A stretch of DNA of 64,000 bases from Antarcticirhabdus aurantiaca (GTDB lineage Bacteria > Pseudomonadota > Alphaproteobacteria > Rhizobiales > Rhizobiaceae): the NCBI RefSeq assembly GCF_009765365.1, contig NZ_VTOM01000003.1, forward strand, positions 1 through 64,000. The letters run 5' to 3'. The number at the start of each line of letters is the position of its first letter. Positions within the stretch are counted from its first letter, which is position 1. Below the pieces are notes generated by a model. The model was not told the origin of the DNA. It did not search any database and saw only the letters and a list, made by a program, of their open reading frames with translations. Made by a program: the position numbers and the translations under genes. Below are positions 40,279-48,253 of this stretch, in pieces.

Positions 40279-40468
40279 GGACGGCGAGACCCGGGCGGAA
40301 GCGGCGGCGCGGCTCCTGCGCGTTCTCGACGAGCGGTCGCGGCGCCGGCGCACGGTGAAGCCGCCGCCACTACTCACCGATCAGCTTGCATTTGATCTTC
40401 CGGATGCACCTGACGTTCACCGCTCCGTGCAACAAGGAAGGCGTACCCGAGGTCGGCACGAGCCGTAG
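40271..40468 (+). CDS. Small basic protein of the island operon
   Basis: A 65-residue protein, rich in Arg (ETRAEAAARLLRVLDERSRRRRTV), with a start overlapping the phosphoesterase stop by 8 bases. No family recognised; the sequence after residue 45 is low-complexity. Supported only by position and overlap. Confidence 0.45.
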   Translation: MSEDGETRAEAAARLLRVLDERSRRRRTVKPPPLLTDQLAFDLPDAPDVHRSVQQGRRTRGRHEP

Positions 40469-40495
40469 GCGGGACGAGCGCGAGGAAGGCCCCCC

Positions 40496-41515
40496 ATGCG
40501 GATCCACATCATCAGCGACCTGCACGACGATTACAGCCGTGCAAGCCTCGGCAATTACTCGATCCCCCGTGACATCGGACGGGACGCGGACGCGATCCTG
40601 ATCGCTGGCGACATCGCCGGCCGACTGAGCCGGATGGGCCGGACGTGGCTTGAGCACCAGCGCCAGGCCACGGGGCTTCCGATCATCCTCTGCGCTGGCA
40701 ACCACGATTATTGGAGAGGCTCCCTCGACGCCGAGATCGGCCGCTTCCGCGACCGCCTCCAGACGGATGGAATCCACATCCTAGACGGCGAGAGCCTGAT
40801 CATGGGCGGATGCCGCTTCATCGGCGGCACGCTCTGGACGGACTACAGCATCTCCGGCGATACGGCGGCCGCGATGGAAGCGGCAACCGCATCGATGAAG
40901 GATTTCCGATTCATCCGCGCCGACGCGTACCGCCGACGCCTGCGACCCCATGCGCTGCTCGACGAGCACCTGCGCCACCGCGCCGCCATCGAAGCCGCAC
41001 TGGCGACGCCGTTTGACGGTCCGACGATCGTCCTCACGCACCATGCGCCGTCGCCGATGTCGCTGCGGGACCCCTCGTATATCGAGGACCTGGACGCGTC
41101 CTACGCATCCGACCTCGAGCCGATCATCTACCGCTACCGACCGCAGCTCTGGATTCATGGTCACACGCACGAGCGGAAGGATTACTGGATCGGCGGCACA
41201 CGAATCCTGTGCAATCCGAGAGGATACCAGCACGCGGCGCATGCCCGCCGGCAGGACGAGAGCGAGCAGACTGGGTTCGATCCGCGGCTGATCGTCGACC
41301 TCGCAGACGATCGCCCCTTCGCGAGTTGGGCGAACATCGAGGAGGCGATCGAGAGGCCGGATGATTTCCAGTGGCCGTTCGGAAGGCAGCCGCAGCTGAC
41401 GCCGCCCGACGACGCCGGCGCCGCGATGATGCGTGCCCGGGCCGAGCGGGCGGACCCGGCGGCGATCGCCCGGATCCTAGGCGAGAGCCTCGATGGGCAG
41501 GAGGACGACACGTGA
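40496..41515 (+). CDS. Metallophosphoesterase (339 aa)
   Basis: A calcineurin-like phosphoesterase, full domain: HIISDLHDDY (D-x-H), LIAGDIAGR (GD), CAGNHDYWRG (GNHD), VLTHHAPSPM and WIHGHTHERKDYW (GHTH), about residues 3-225. The last about 90 residues (from DPRLIVDL) are not part of the fold and end in an Ala/Arg/Asp-rich tail. AGGAAGG lies before the ATG. Cytoplasmic; substrate unknown. Together with the smaller enzyme it gives the island two enzymes of one fold. Stop overlaps the next gene's GTG. Confidence 0.88.
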   Translation: MRIHIISDLHDDYSRASLGNYSIPRDIGRDADAILIAGDIAGRLSRMGRTWLEHQRQATGLPIILCAGNHDYWRGSLDAEIGRFRDRLQTDGIHILDGESLIMGGCRFIGGTLWTDYSISGDTAAAMEAATASMKDFRFIRADAYRRRLRPHALLDEHLRHRAAIEAALATPFDGPTIVLTHHAPSPMSLRDPSYIEDLDASYASDLEPIIYRYRPQLWIHGHTHERKDYWIGGTRILCNPRGYQHAAHARRQDESEQTGFDPRLIVDLADDRPFASWANIEEAIERPDDFQWPFGRQPQLTPPDDAGAAMMRARAERADPAAIARILGESLDGQEDDT

Positions 41516-41799
41516 CCGAAGACACCGACATCGACCGCTGGCTGGACGGCGAGTTCGGCTGGCCTGCCCTCGCCGACCGCCTGGGCCTGACGCTCGCCGA
41601 AGCGGCCCGGATCCGCCGCGCCGCACGGACCGCCGCCATCGAGTCGCTCACCGGCGTCCGCCTGGCGCGGCGGGCAGCGTCCGGCGAAGCGCTGGCGCAG
41701 CAGCTGCTCGCGGAGCGGACCGATCCGGATGCGGCGCCGGCGGCCGTCGACGAGGCGCTGGCGGAGCGGATCCGGCGGATGCGCGGGGGCGGGTCGTGA
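41512..41799 (+). CDS. Small acidic protein B, shares a motif with the gene at 42098
   Basis: A 95-residue soluble protein starting at GTG (GGAGG upstream; overlaps the previous stop). N-terminal motif DTDIDRWLDGEFGWPALADRL followed by a helical region (AEAARIRRAARTAAIESL). The motif D-I/L-D-x-x-I/L-D-G-x-x-x-WPA recurs in the protein at 42098. No family recognised. Confidence 0.55.
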   Translation: MTEDTDIDRWLDGEFGWPALADRLGLTLAEAARIRRAARTAAIESLTGVRLARRAASGEALAQQLLAERTDPDAAPAAVDEALAERIRRMRGGGS

Positions 41800-42101
41800 C
41801 CGAGCGGGACGAGGAGCGCCGACGTAGGAGCGTGGCGGCCTGGATCGAGTTGGCCTTCGACGAGACACCGGGCGACCTGCCCGCCGCCGTCGTCGAGATG
41901 TGGGCGTCCGGCGGCACGAGCACAAAGGTCGCAAGCTGGGTGCTCGGCACCGACCTCGCCGGCCTCCTGCGCATCGCCGGCGAGCACGGAATTCTGATCC
42001 TTCGCGATCTGTCGATGAGGGTCGTTCCCGAAACCCTACCGGAATCCGTCATCGAACGGCTCCAGGCGCTGGCCGACGAGAACCCGGAGGACGACGAGTG
42101 A
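41796..42101 (+). CDS. Unrecognised 101-residue protein of the island operon
   Basis: GTG start overlapping the previous stop. Pattern: charged N-terminus (TERDEERRRRSVAAWIELAF), then GGTSTKVASWVLGTDLAGLLRIAGEHGILIL and an acidic end (ENPEDDE). Compact and probably a small domain. No family recognised; supported by overlapping starts and stops on both sides. Confidence 0.5.
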   Translation: MTERDEERRRRSVAAWIELAFDETPGDLPAAVVEMWASGGTSTKVASWVLGTDLAGLLRIAGEHGILILRDLSMRVVPETLPESVIERLQALADENPEDDE

Positions 42102-42286
42102 GCATCCGCGACGACCTCGACGACCTCATCGACGGGCGCGTCACATGGCCGGCTTTCGTCGCCGGCAGGAATCTCGACGCCGACGAGGCCGCCCTCGTCC
42201 GCAGCTATCTGCGCCGAGGCGGCATCCGCGGACTTGAACATGTGGCCGACGCTCGAGCGACCAGGCGTGTGACCGACCCTGGATGA
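42098..42286 (+). CDS. Small acidic protein B', shares a motif with the gene at 41512
   Basis: A 62-residue protein with a GTG start overlapping the previous stop (GTGA). It has DDLDDLIDGRVTWPAFVAGR and DADEAALVRSYLRRGGI, resembling the N-terminus of protein B, and appears as a shortened paralogue. Function unknown. Confidence 0.5.
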   Translation: MSIRDDLDDLIDGRVTWPAFVAGRNLDADEAALVRSYLRRGGIRGLEHVADARATRRVTDPG

Positions 42287-42330
42287 TCCACCACCGACTC
42301 TGAATCCAAAGCTCGAAACTGGAGACCGTC

Positions 42331-42729
42331 ATGCGAGCCGTTCTCGCCACCCTGTCGCTCGTCCTCGCCCTCCCCGCCGCGGCGGCCGCCGACGACCCGT
42401 ATACCGGTCGCTGGTCCGGCGCGTGCGGCGACCTGGCGTGCGAGCTGACGATCGAGCCCGCCGGTGCCGGCCGATGGTCCGTCGAATGGACGGCGACCGA
42501 CCCGACGGATTTCGACCTCCTGCCGCTGTGCTCGATCTCGACGACCGCGGCGATCGGCACCGTCGTGCTAGGGCCCGTCGGCGAGGTCGATGGGATCGCG
42601 GTCGGGCGGGTGAAGGGGAAGCCGTTCGGGATCTTTCCGCTGGAGCCCGGCCGGATCAGCTGGTCGTCGACGTGGGAAGCGTGCCCGGGCATCGCGCCCA
42701 AGGGGTACTACGGCGAGTTGGGCGACTGA
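42331..42729 (+). CDS. Secreted cysteine-containing protein of unknown function
   Basis: A 132-residue protein with a clear signal peptide (LATLSLVLALPAAAAADD, about residues 5-22), so it is exported to the periplasm. The mature part has cysteines at GACGDLACEL, PLCSIS and WEACPGIAP, enough for two disulfides, and strands such as GRWSVEWTATD. No family recognised. GGAGACC lies before the ATG. It is the last gene of the island operon, after a 44-base gap, and is followed by a hairpin. Confidence 0.68.
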   Translation: MRAVLATLSLVLALPAAAAADDPYTGRWSGACGDLACELTIEPAGAGRWSVEWTATDPTDFDLLPLCSISTTAAIGTVVLGPVGEVDGIAVGRVKGKPFGIFPLEPGRISWSSTWEACPGIAPKGYYGELGD

Positions 42730-42735
42730 ACGGAA

Positions 42736-42771
42736 AAGGCCCGCTCGATCCGTCGCCGGAGAGCGGGCCTT
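42736..42771 (+). terminator. Hairpin after the last island gene
   Basis: An 11-bp perfect stem (42736-42746 with 42761-42771) and a 14-base loop; only two Ts follow, so it is a weak terminator or a boundary structure. Confidence 0.5.
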
Positions 42772-43079
42772 CCACCTCAAGGCGCCTCGAGGCTCCCCGT
42801 CCACCGGTGAGATGGTGCCGGCGGACGGGGTCGGCAAGCGTCAGAAGAGAGTGAGCTGCCGGACGGACGGCGACATGGTCGCGTCGACTGCGGCCGGATC
42901 CAGCCACAAACTTTCCACCCGTCGGCTTCAGCTGTTGTCGACGGCCACCCGATCGAGTCTCGTCCACCCCGCCAACGCCCTCTCGTAGACCGGGTGTGGA
43001 TCGGCACCCAGCTTCTACGCCGATCGGCGCGGCAACCTGTTGAGCGGACTGACATCAAGAGGGCCCGCTCGCAACGCCT
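42772..43079. other. Junction between island and decayed locus
   Basis: About 310 bases without a convincing gene, between the end of the island operon and the truncated ABC ATPase. I looked here for a copy of the tRNA-Val 3' end and did not find it. This is the most likely place for the right boundary of the element. Confidence 0.5.
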
Positions 43080-44039
43080 ATCAACAATCTGAAGAAGCGG
43101 GGCGTCTCCGTCATCTTCATCAGCCATGCCCTGGAGGAGGCGCTGGCGCTCTCCGACAGGATCTCGATCCTCCGCGATGGCGAGATGATCGCAAGCGACG
43201 ACGTGAAGGCGTTCAATCGGGAGACGATCGTACGAGCCATGGTCGGTCGGGCGTTGTCTGGAGAACTCTATCATGAGCACGGCGAAGATCGGGTACGGCG
43301 CCCCGGCAGGAAAGTTCTGTCGGTGCAGAACCTGTCCATGTCCAAGATCGTCAAGAACAACTCGTTCTCCGTCTACGCCGGACAGATCACCGGGCTTTTC
43401 GGTCTCATCGGTTCCGGCCGCACCGAGGCGGCGAAGGTGATCTCCGGCATCTACAAGCGCGACTTCTTCCACGGCGGCGAGGTACGGCTGAACAACAAGC
43501 CCGTACGCTACCGGACCCCGCGCTCCGCGGTCATGGACGGCATCGTGTACGTCACGGAGGACCGGAAGATCGAGGGCTTCTTCGAAAGCATGTCGATCGC
43601 AGAGAACATCCATCGCGGCGCGCAGGCGGCCAATGTCAGCTCGAGTTTCATTCTCCGCTACGGCGAAGTGAAACGAATGGCGGACGAATGGACCAAACGA
43701 CTGAACATCAAGGCCATCAACTCGAATGCCAGGGTCATCGAGTTGTCCGGCGGCAATCAGCAGAAGGTCGTGATCGCCCGGTCTCTGGTCCAGAAGCCCA
43801 AGCTCATAATCGTCGACGAGCCGACCCGGGGTGTCGACGTCGGCGCGATTGCCGAGATCCATCAGCTCCTGAACCGGCTGGCCGACGACGGCATCGCGGT
43901 CGTCGTGATCTCCTCCTATCTTCCCGAGATCATGAACATCTCGGACCGGATCCTCGTCTCGCGCGCGGGCCGCATTGTCGAAGAATTCACCCCGAACGAA
44001 GCAACCGAGGAGCGCATCATGTATGCGGCCGTCCATTGA
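43080..44039 (+). pseudogene. Sugar ABC transporter ATPase (RbsA/MglA type), 5'-truncated
   Basis: Only about the last 320 residues of a protein that is normally about 500 long. The frame begins abruptly at 43080 with the end of the first ATPase domain (INNLKKRGVSVIFISHALEE, then ILRDGEMIAS), after a stop at 43050. The second ATPase domain is intact: SGRTEAAKVISG at the family's degenerate Walker A, LSGGNQQKVVIARSL signature, LIIVDEPTRGVDVGA Walker B. The first Walker A and most of domain one are missing. ATG at 43185 could start a shorter protein, but it would lack one ATPase site. No permease or binding protein for it is next to it. It lies at the island edge, so the left part may have been lost by the insertion or a deletion. 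Confidence 0.85.
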
Positions 44040-45130
44040 CAGAACGTGACTTCGACATTGCGCCTCCCCTCCCCGGAGCTCGCATCTGCGTCGTCGGCGC
44101 CGGTTTCATGGGCTGTGTGATAGCCACGCTGTACTCGCGGCACGGCTACGACGTCGTCGTGAACGACGTGCAGACGGAAATGCTGCAGCAGTTCGGTACG
44201 CGAGCCATGCCGATCGCATCCGCGATCACAGGGGATGAGGCTCACGCCAAGAACGTCGTAGATAGGATCCGTTTCGAAGGCGATCTGGAGCGAGCGGTCG
44301 AGGGCGCGATCCTCGTCCACGAGGTGGTCCAGGAAGTGCTGAGCGTAAAACAGGCTCTCTTCCATCGGCTTGACCGACTCTGTCGAGAGAACGTCGTCAT
44401 CGCCACCAACACGTCCTCCTTTCTGTTGTCGCAGATCGCGACCGACGTCACGCACAAACGGCGCGTTCTCGGAATCCACTATGTGACGCCTGCACACATC
44501 GTTCGCGTGGTGGAGCTGATCCATGCCGAGTTCACGCCGCCCGAGGTGGTGGAATGGGGCGGCACCTTCGTCTCGTCGCTAGACCATGTCGACGTCGCGA
44601 TCGCCGAACGGCCGGGCTTTCTCGTGAACCGCATCCAATTCGCCATGCTGTCGGAGATCTACCGTCTGATGGACGAAGGTCTCGCTTCGCGCGAGGGTAT
44701 CGATGCCGCAGTTCGTTTGAGCCTCGGGCCGAGGCTTGCGCTCTGGGGTCCTTTGCTGACGGAGGATCTCGTCGTTTCCAAACGAACCGCGCTGGCGGTG
44801 ACGGACTCGCTTTACGACCAGACCGGAGACGAGAATTTCAAGGCCCGCAAGGCGCTCCGCCAACTTGTGGACCAAGGCCATCTGGGGGCGTTGACAGGCA
44901 AGGGCTGGTACGAATTCGGACGCGGTCACGAGGAGGTCGTGACGGAACGGGACCGGCAGCTGGCTGAACTTCTCACATGGCTGCGCGACTACGACGCCGT
45001 CGGCAGGATCGGCGTCCGGTCACCCGCGCCATCGTCGCCGAACCGGGCGTGCGACCAGGTGGAGGGATACCTTGGCCCGCGGTCGGAGTTCCGACGCGGC
45101 ATCGCCATCAAGCGATGCCGCAGACGATAA
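44036..45130 (+). CDS. 3-hydroxyacyl-CoA dehydrogenase family protein
   Basis: A 364-residue NAD-dependent dehydrogenase. The Rossmann motif GAGFMG is at about residues 20-25, the family ATNTSSF and the catalytic histidine region GIHYVTPAH follow, and the C-terminal domain has ERPGFLVNRIQFAM and LTGKGWYEFG. Best start is TTG at 44036, overlapping the ABC stop (TTGA). The last about 50 residues (after LLTWLRDYD) do not resemble the family (Pro/Arg/Ser-rich), so the true end may have been lost by a frameshift. Substrate unclear; 3-hydroxybutyryl-CoA or a branched derivative is possible. Confidence 0.8.
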   Translation: MTERDFDIAPPLPGARICVVGAGFMGCVIATLYSRHGYDVVVNDVQTEMLQQFGTRAMPIASAITGDEAHAKNVVDRIRFEGDLERAVEGAILVHEVVQEVLSVKQALFHRLDRLCRENVVIATNTSSFLLSQIATDVTHKRRVLGIHYVTPAHIVRVVELIHAEFTPPEVVEWGGTFVSSLDHVDVAIAERPGFLVNRIQFAMLSEIYRLMDEGLASREGIDAAVRLSLGPRLALWGPLLTEDLVVSKRTALAVTDSLYDQTGDENFKARKALRQLVDQGHLGALTGKGWYEFGRGHEEVVTERDRQLAELLTWLRDYDAVGRIGVRSPAPSSPNRACDQVEGYLGPRSEFRRGIAIKRCRRR

Positions 45131-45929
45131 GGCAAAAACTTGCAATTCGAGCGGTTGACCGGGCGGATCGGGGGAGCTCGACGACGAAGCGCATCTCGTG
45201 TGGGATGACGGCCGCTCGCACCGAGCGGCTCACCAACGGTAGAGGCGAGCGAGCCCGGCTCTGGCAACGGCAGGGCCGCACAGCAGGCCGTCAGATCGAT
45301 CTGGACGGCGAAAGGCCAAGACCGCCCCGATGGGCCGCGTGGCCACGACTGCAGGCCGTGACGCGGCAGGTTCCCGATCCGACATCTGGCCGTGCTCTAC
45401 CGTTCGCCCGGGTGGCGCTCGCTGCGCGACGACGGGACCGGAGCGACAGAATGGACCAAGGAGCAGCCTCGATGGTGCTCGGAACCCGACCGAACTGCCG
45501 TGATGGGGTCGTCTCGGAAACGGCCGGGCTTGCCGGCATGTGCAAAGCCGTGCCCCCAGAGCACGCCTCCTGCCGGCGGAGCCGGTTCGCCGGTGACGGC
45601 TGTGACGGCTTGTGGTTCACGGTTGCCTTCGCAGAGGCGGCGTTGGCACGAGCCTGCAGCGAGGATCCTCGAGGGCGCGATCCGGTGTCGCGCCCGGTGG
45701 GGCAGCGCCTCGATCAGCGGCAGCGTGGTTCGGGGTGGCGGTCGCAACGGCAGTGCGCCGGGTGCGGCCGGCGCATGACGCTGAGCGCTTGGCGCGCCGA
45801 CGGGGGCGGCCGCGTGGATCGCAGTCGGACGCGCACGAAGGGTCCGTGACCGCTGCGATCGAGGAGCGCAAGGACATAACGCTCGATGAGATGTGGAGCG
45901 CCTGGCGAGCGAGCGCGAGGTGCATCGCC
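45131..45929. other. About 800 bases without a convincing gene
   Basis: Open frames on both strands are Arg/Pro/Gly-rich, lack start signals and resemble no family I know. Possibly a decayed gene or old insertion; nothing specific can be supported. Confidence 0.5.
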
Positions 45930-46874
45930 CTACACGAGCGCATCCTCCAAGTAGATGGTGTCGTAGTACTTCAAGGAATCGTTCAGCAGTTTGACCGGTC
46001 GCCCGTATTCGCTGCGGAGCGCGACGACGTTCGCGATGCCTTGCCGGTCGAGACGACCATCCCGGAAGAAGCCACCTTCGGCGTCGAGGAGGATGTCGTA
46101 GGATTTTCCGGCCAACGCGTCGCCCGCTCCCGGCACGTTTCGCCGAAAGATTTCCAGCGCCCGGGTCTTGTTTCCCGGATCGAAGAGCCAGTCGAGAGCC
46201 GCACGGTAGCTGCGAATGAAGGCGAGGATCTTTTCGCGGTTGTCGTGCGCCCATCGGCGCCGGGTAGCCGCTACGACACCCTGGTAAGCGCCAAGCGCCC
46301 GCGAGGCGTCGGCCAGCTGATTGCAGCCTTCATCGGTCGCCATGGCCTCGAAGGGAGTTACGAGAAGGGTGGCATCGAAATCCCGCCGCAACAACGAATC
46401 GTATCGGCTTTTGACGCCCCCGGCCTGCACGAAGCGGATCTCCGTCTGTTTGATCCCCGCCATGTCGAGGAGCTTCCGCAGTACGAAGGCATAGCCCGTC
46501 GTGAGCGCGTCGACCCCCAGTCGGCGGCCAGCAAGCTGCTCGATGGTGGCGATGTCCGGAACCGACACCAGCCGAAGGAATCCGCTGTCGCTTCCCATGA
46601 AGGCGACGAGGTCTGGTTCGAACCTCGTCTCTACGGCACCTTGGCCCTCCAAATAGGCGACCACATTGTCCATCGCGGTGAAGGCGATGTCGAATCGCCC
46701 GTCGACGAGTCCCGCCATTTGGAACTTCGAATCCGGAGTCGGCGTGATGTTCACGGCAACGCGGTTGTCGGCGAAAAAACCTCCCTCGTCAGCGACAAAG
46801 AGCGGCCAGTTGAAGCCGCCCGGAAAGACGACGATCTGCAGCGGATCTTCTTCGTCATCGCAACCAAGCGACAT
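45930..46874 (-). CDS. ABC transporter substrate-binding protein, NMT1/SsuA-like
   Basis: A 314-residue binding protein of the NMT1/THI5-like fold: LQIVVFPGGFNWPLFVADEGGFF at the start, FDIAFTAMDNVVAYL, AGRRLGVDALTTGYAF and EAMATDEGCNQLADAS. These proteins bind thiamin precursors, sulfonates, nitrate or similar. It has no signal peptide: translation begins MSLGCDDEED with a good AAGGAG, which is unusual for a periplasmic binding protein. No ABC permease or ATPase of this type is next to it, so it is orphan here. Possible remnant of a transporter locus. Confidence 0.8.
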   Translation of the reverse strand: MSLGCDDEEDPLQIVVFPGGFNWPLFVADEGGFFADNRVAVNITPTPDSKFQMAGLVDGRFDIAFTAMDNVVAYLEGQGAVETRFEPDLVAFMGSDSGFLRLVSVPDIATIEQLAGRRLGVDALTTGYAFVLRKLLDMAGIKQTEIRFVQAGGVKSRYDSLLRRDFDATLLVTPFEAMATDEGCNQLADASRALGAYQGVVAATRRRWAHDNREKILAFIRSYRAALDWLFDPGNKTRALEIFRRNVPGAGDALAGKSYDILLDAEGGFFRDGRLDRQGIANVVALRSEYGRPVKLLNDSLKYYDTIYLEDALV

Positions 46875-47817
46875 AGGTTTCTCCTTGTGCTCGTGGAACC
46901 GATGCTAGCCCATACATCCTGCCGGACCGTCTTCCGGGATGTTCTGGACGATCGAACTTGCGAGAACCGCTTCAGCTGCTTTCAGCGGGGAACTTGGAAC
47001 GGAAGGACCCGAAATGCGGATCGTCTTGGCGGCAGCTTCGATCCCGTTGCGGTCGCTCTCCCGATCGCGAAGATGTTCCTGCCGCGGCAAGCCGATCACC
47101 GCGCCTTCGTCCTCGACGCGTTCACCGGAGACGCCGAGGAAGCCGACATGCTTGATACCCGCGTATCCACTCTTCTCCGGAAACCAGAACGTCCAGCTTG
47201 GAACGAACCTGCATCGAACTAGAAGCAAGATGAGAGCAGACCGTACGGCCGGCGCGATGCGTCCCGGGCGGGATCCTAATTCCGGAGCAGGCGCACCGCC
47301 GATCAACGCGAGGCACGAATGGTCCGGCGCACGATGAAAGCACGCCGAGTGGATACACTCTTCATCTCGGCACAACTCATGTTCGGCGAACCCGACGTGC
47401 TGACGGTCGTCGTGCATGTCCCGCTCGGCGTCGACGGCGTCGATCGACGTCTCCCCATGGGCGAGGCGGAAGCGCGCGTAGACAGAAGCGCGGGCGAATG
47501 CGACGCTCTCCAGGATGATGGGTCCGATGCCGATCCCGTCACCGCCGATCGACGACAGCACTTCATCAGAAGCATGGTCCCGTCCTCGACAAGCGCGAGC
47601 AGAACGACGCCCCTCCGCTCAGATCGAGCGGGACTCGGTCCTTGGTCGCCTCCCGCGGCTACGCGCCGCCGGCGGTAGCCGGAAGTCCGCACATCGCCAT
47701 GAAGGCGGCGACGTACGCGTGAGCCTCACGCCTCGCGGCAATCTCCGTTTTCGCGTGATCTCGGCCGATGGTAGTCTTTTCCCGACCGGACGGCCGCAAG
47801 ACGACCACCATCGGCCG
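46875..47817. other. About 940 bases with no recognisable intact gene
   Basis: The longest open frame (46905-47561, minus) has pieces that look protein-like (SSIGGDGIGIGPIILESVAF, KHVGFLGVSGERVEDEGAVI) but I cannot place them in a family, and a second frame continues part of it. Frameshifted remnant of a gene is likely. No RNA or mobile element seen. Confidence 0.45.
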
Positions 47818-48213
47818 CTATGCGTCGAGGACGGCGACAGCGGTAATCTCCACCATGATCTCGGCGGCAGCGAAAGCGGACGTCGTCAACAGCGTGCTCG
47901 CTGGAAAGTCCTTGCCGTAGATCTCCTTGCGGATGTCGCTGAAACGCTGCGAATAGCGGCCGTCAGAGATCGCTACCGTCATCCAGACGATGTCGGCGAG
48001 ACTTCCGCCCGCTCGTTGCATGGTCTTTTCGACGTTCTTGAACGCCTGCCGCGTCTGGGCTTCGAAATCGCCTGCAAGCGATGCTCCGCTATCGTCGACG
48101 AACCCGACGTGTCCGGCGAGCCAGACCGTCTTGCCGCCTTCGGTCACCACGGCCGGCGAATAGGCGTATTTCGCTTCCCAGGTCGGCTCGATTATCGTCT
48201 TCTTGACGCTCAT
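47818..48213 (-). CDS. RidA/YjgF family protein
   Basis: A 131-residue protein of the Rid family, trimeric enzymes that hydrolyse reactive enamines/imines formed by PLP enzymes or act as related deaminases. YSPAVVTEGGKTVWLAGHVG, QTRQAFKNVEKTMQRAGGSL and ASTLLTTSAFAAAEIMVEI are typical. The usual active-site arginine (R-x-x-x-V of RidA proper) is not obvious; the corresponding position reads ASTLLTT, so it may be of the Rid2-7 or uncharacterised type. ATG has GAGGAG upstream. Lies just downstream of the esterase gene on the same strand. Confidence 0.85.
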   Translation of the reverse strand: MSVKKTIIEPTWEAKYAYSPAVVTEGGKTVWLAGHVGFVDDSGASLAGDFEAQTRQAFKNVEKTMQRAGGSLADIVWMTVAISDGRYSQRFSDIRKEIYGKDFPASTLLTTSAFAAAEIMVEITAVAVLDA

Positions 48214-48253
48214 GTCATCGCTCCTCTTGTTGATCTATCGATGTCGACGCTTG

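Larger units (their letters stand above)
34617..42780. mobile_element. Probable integrated genomic element at tRNA-Val
   Basis: Starts at the 3' end of tRNA-Val(GAC) and holds an integrase, an excisionase-like gene, a divergent HTH gene and a rightward operon of mostly unfamiliar small genes with stop/start overlaps. Gene content differs sharply from the core genes on its left. No capsid, terminase, tail, replication or conjugation gene is present, so it is neither an ordinary prophage nor an ICE; a satellite-like or cargo island fits better. I found no second copy of the tRNA 3' end in the window, so the right boundary (placed near the hairpin at 42,736-42,771 and before the truncated ABC gene) is approximate. 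Confidence 0.65.

Noticed and set aside
34617..42780. Ordinary prophage
   Set aside because: Integrase, excisionase and HTH genes fit, but no terminase, portal, capsid, tail, lysis or replication genes are present.
42750..43080. A copy of the tRNA-Val 3' end as attR
   Set aside because: I looked for the T-arm/acceptor sequence here and elsewhere to the right and did not find it; a search for shorter matches would be decisive.
42777..44036. Long minus-strand frame antisense to the ABC ATPase remnant
   Set aside because: The + frame has ABC signature and Walker B motifs; the minus frame has none.
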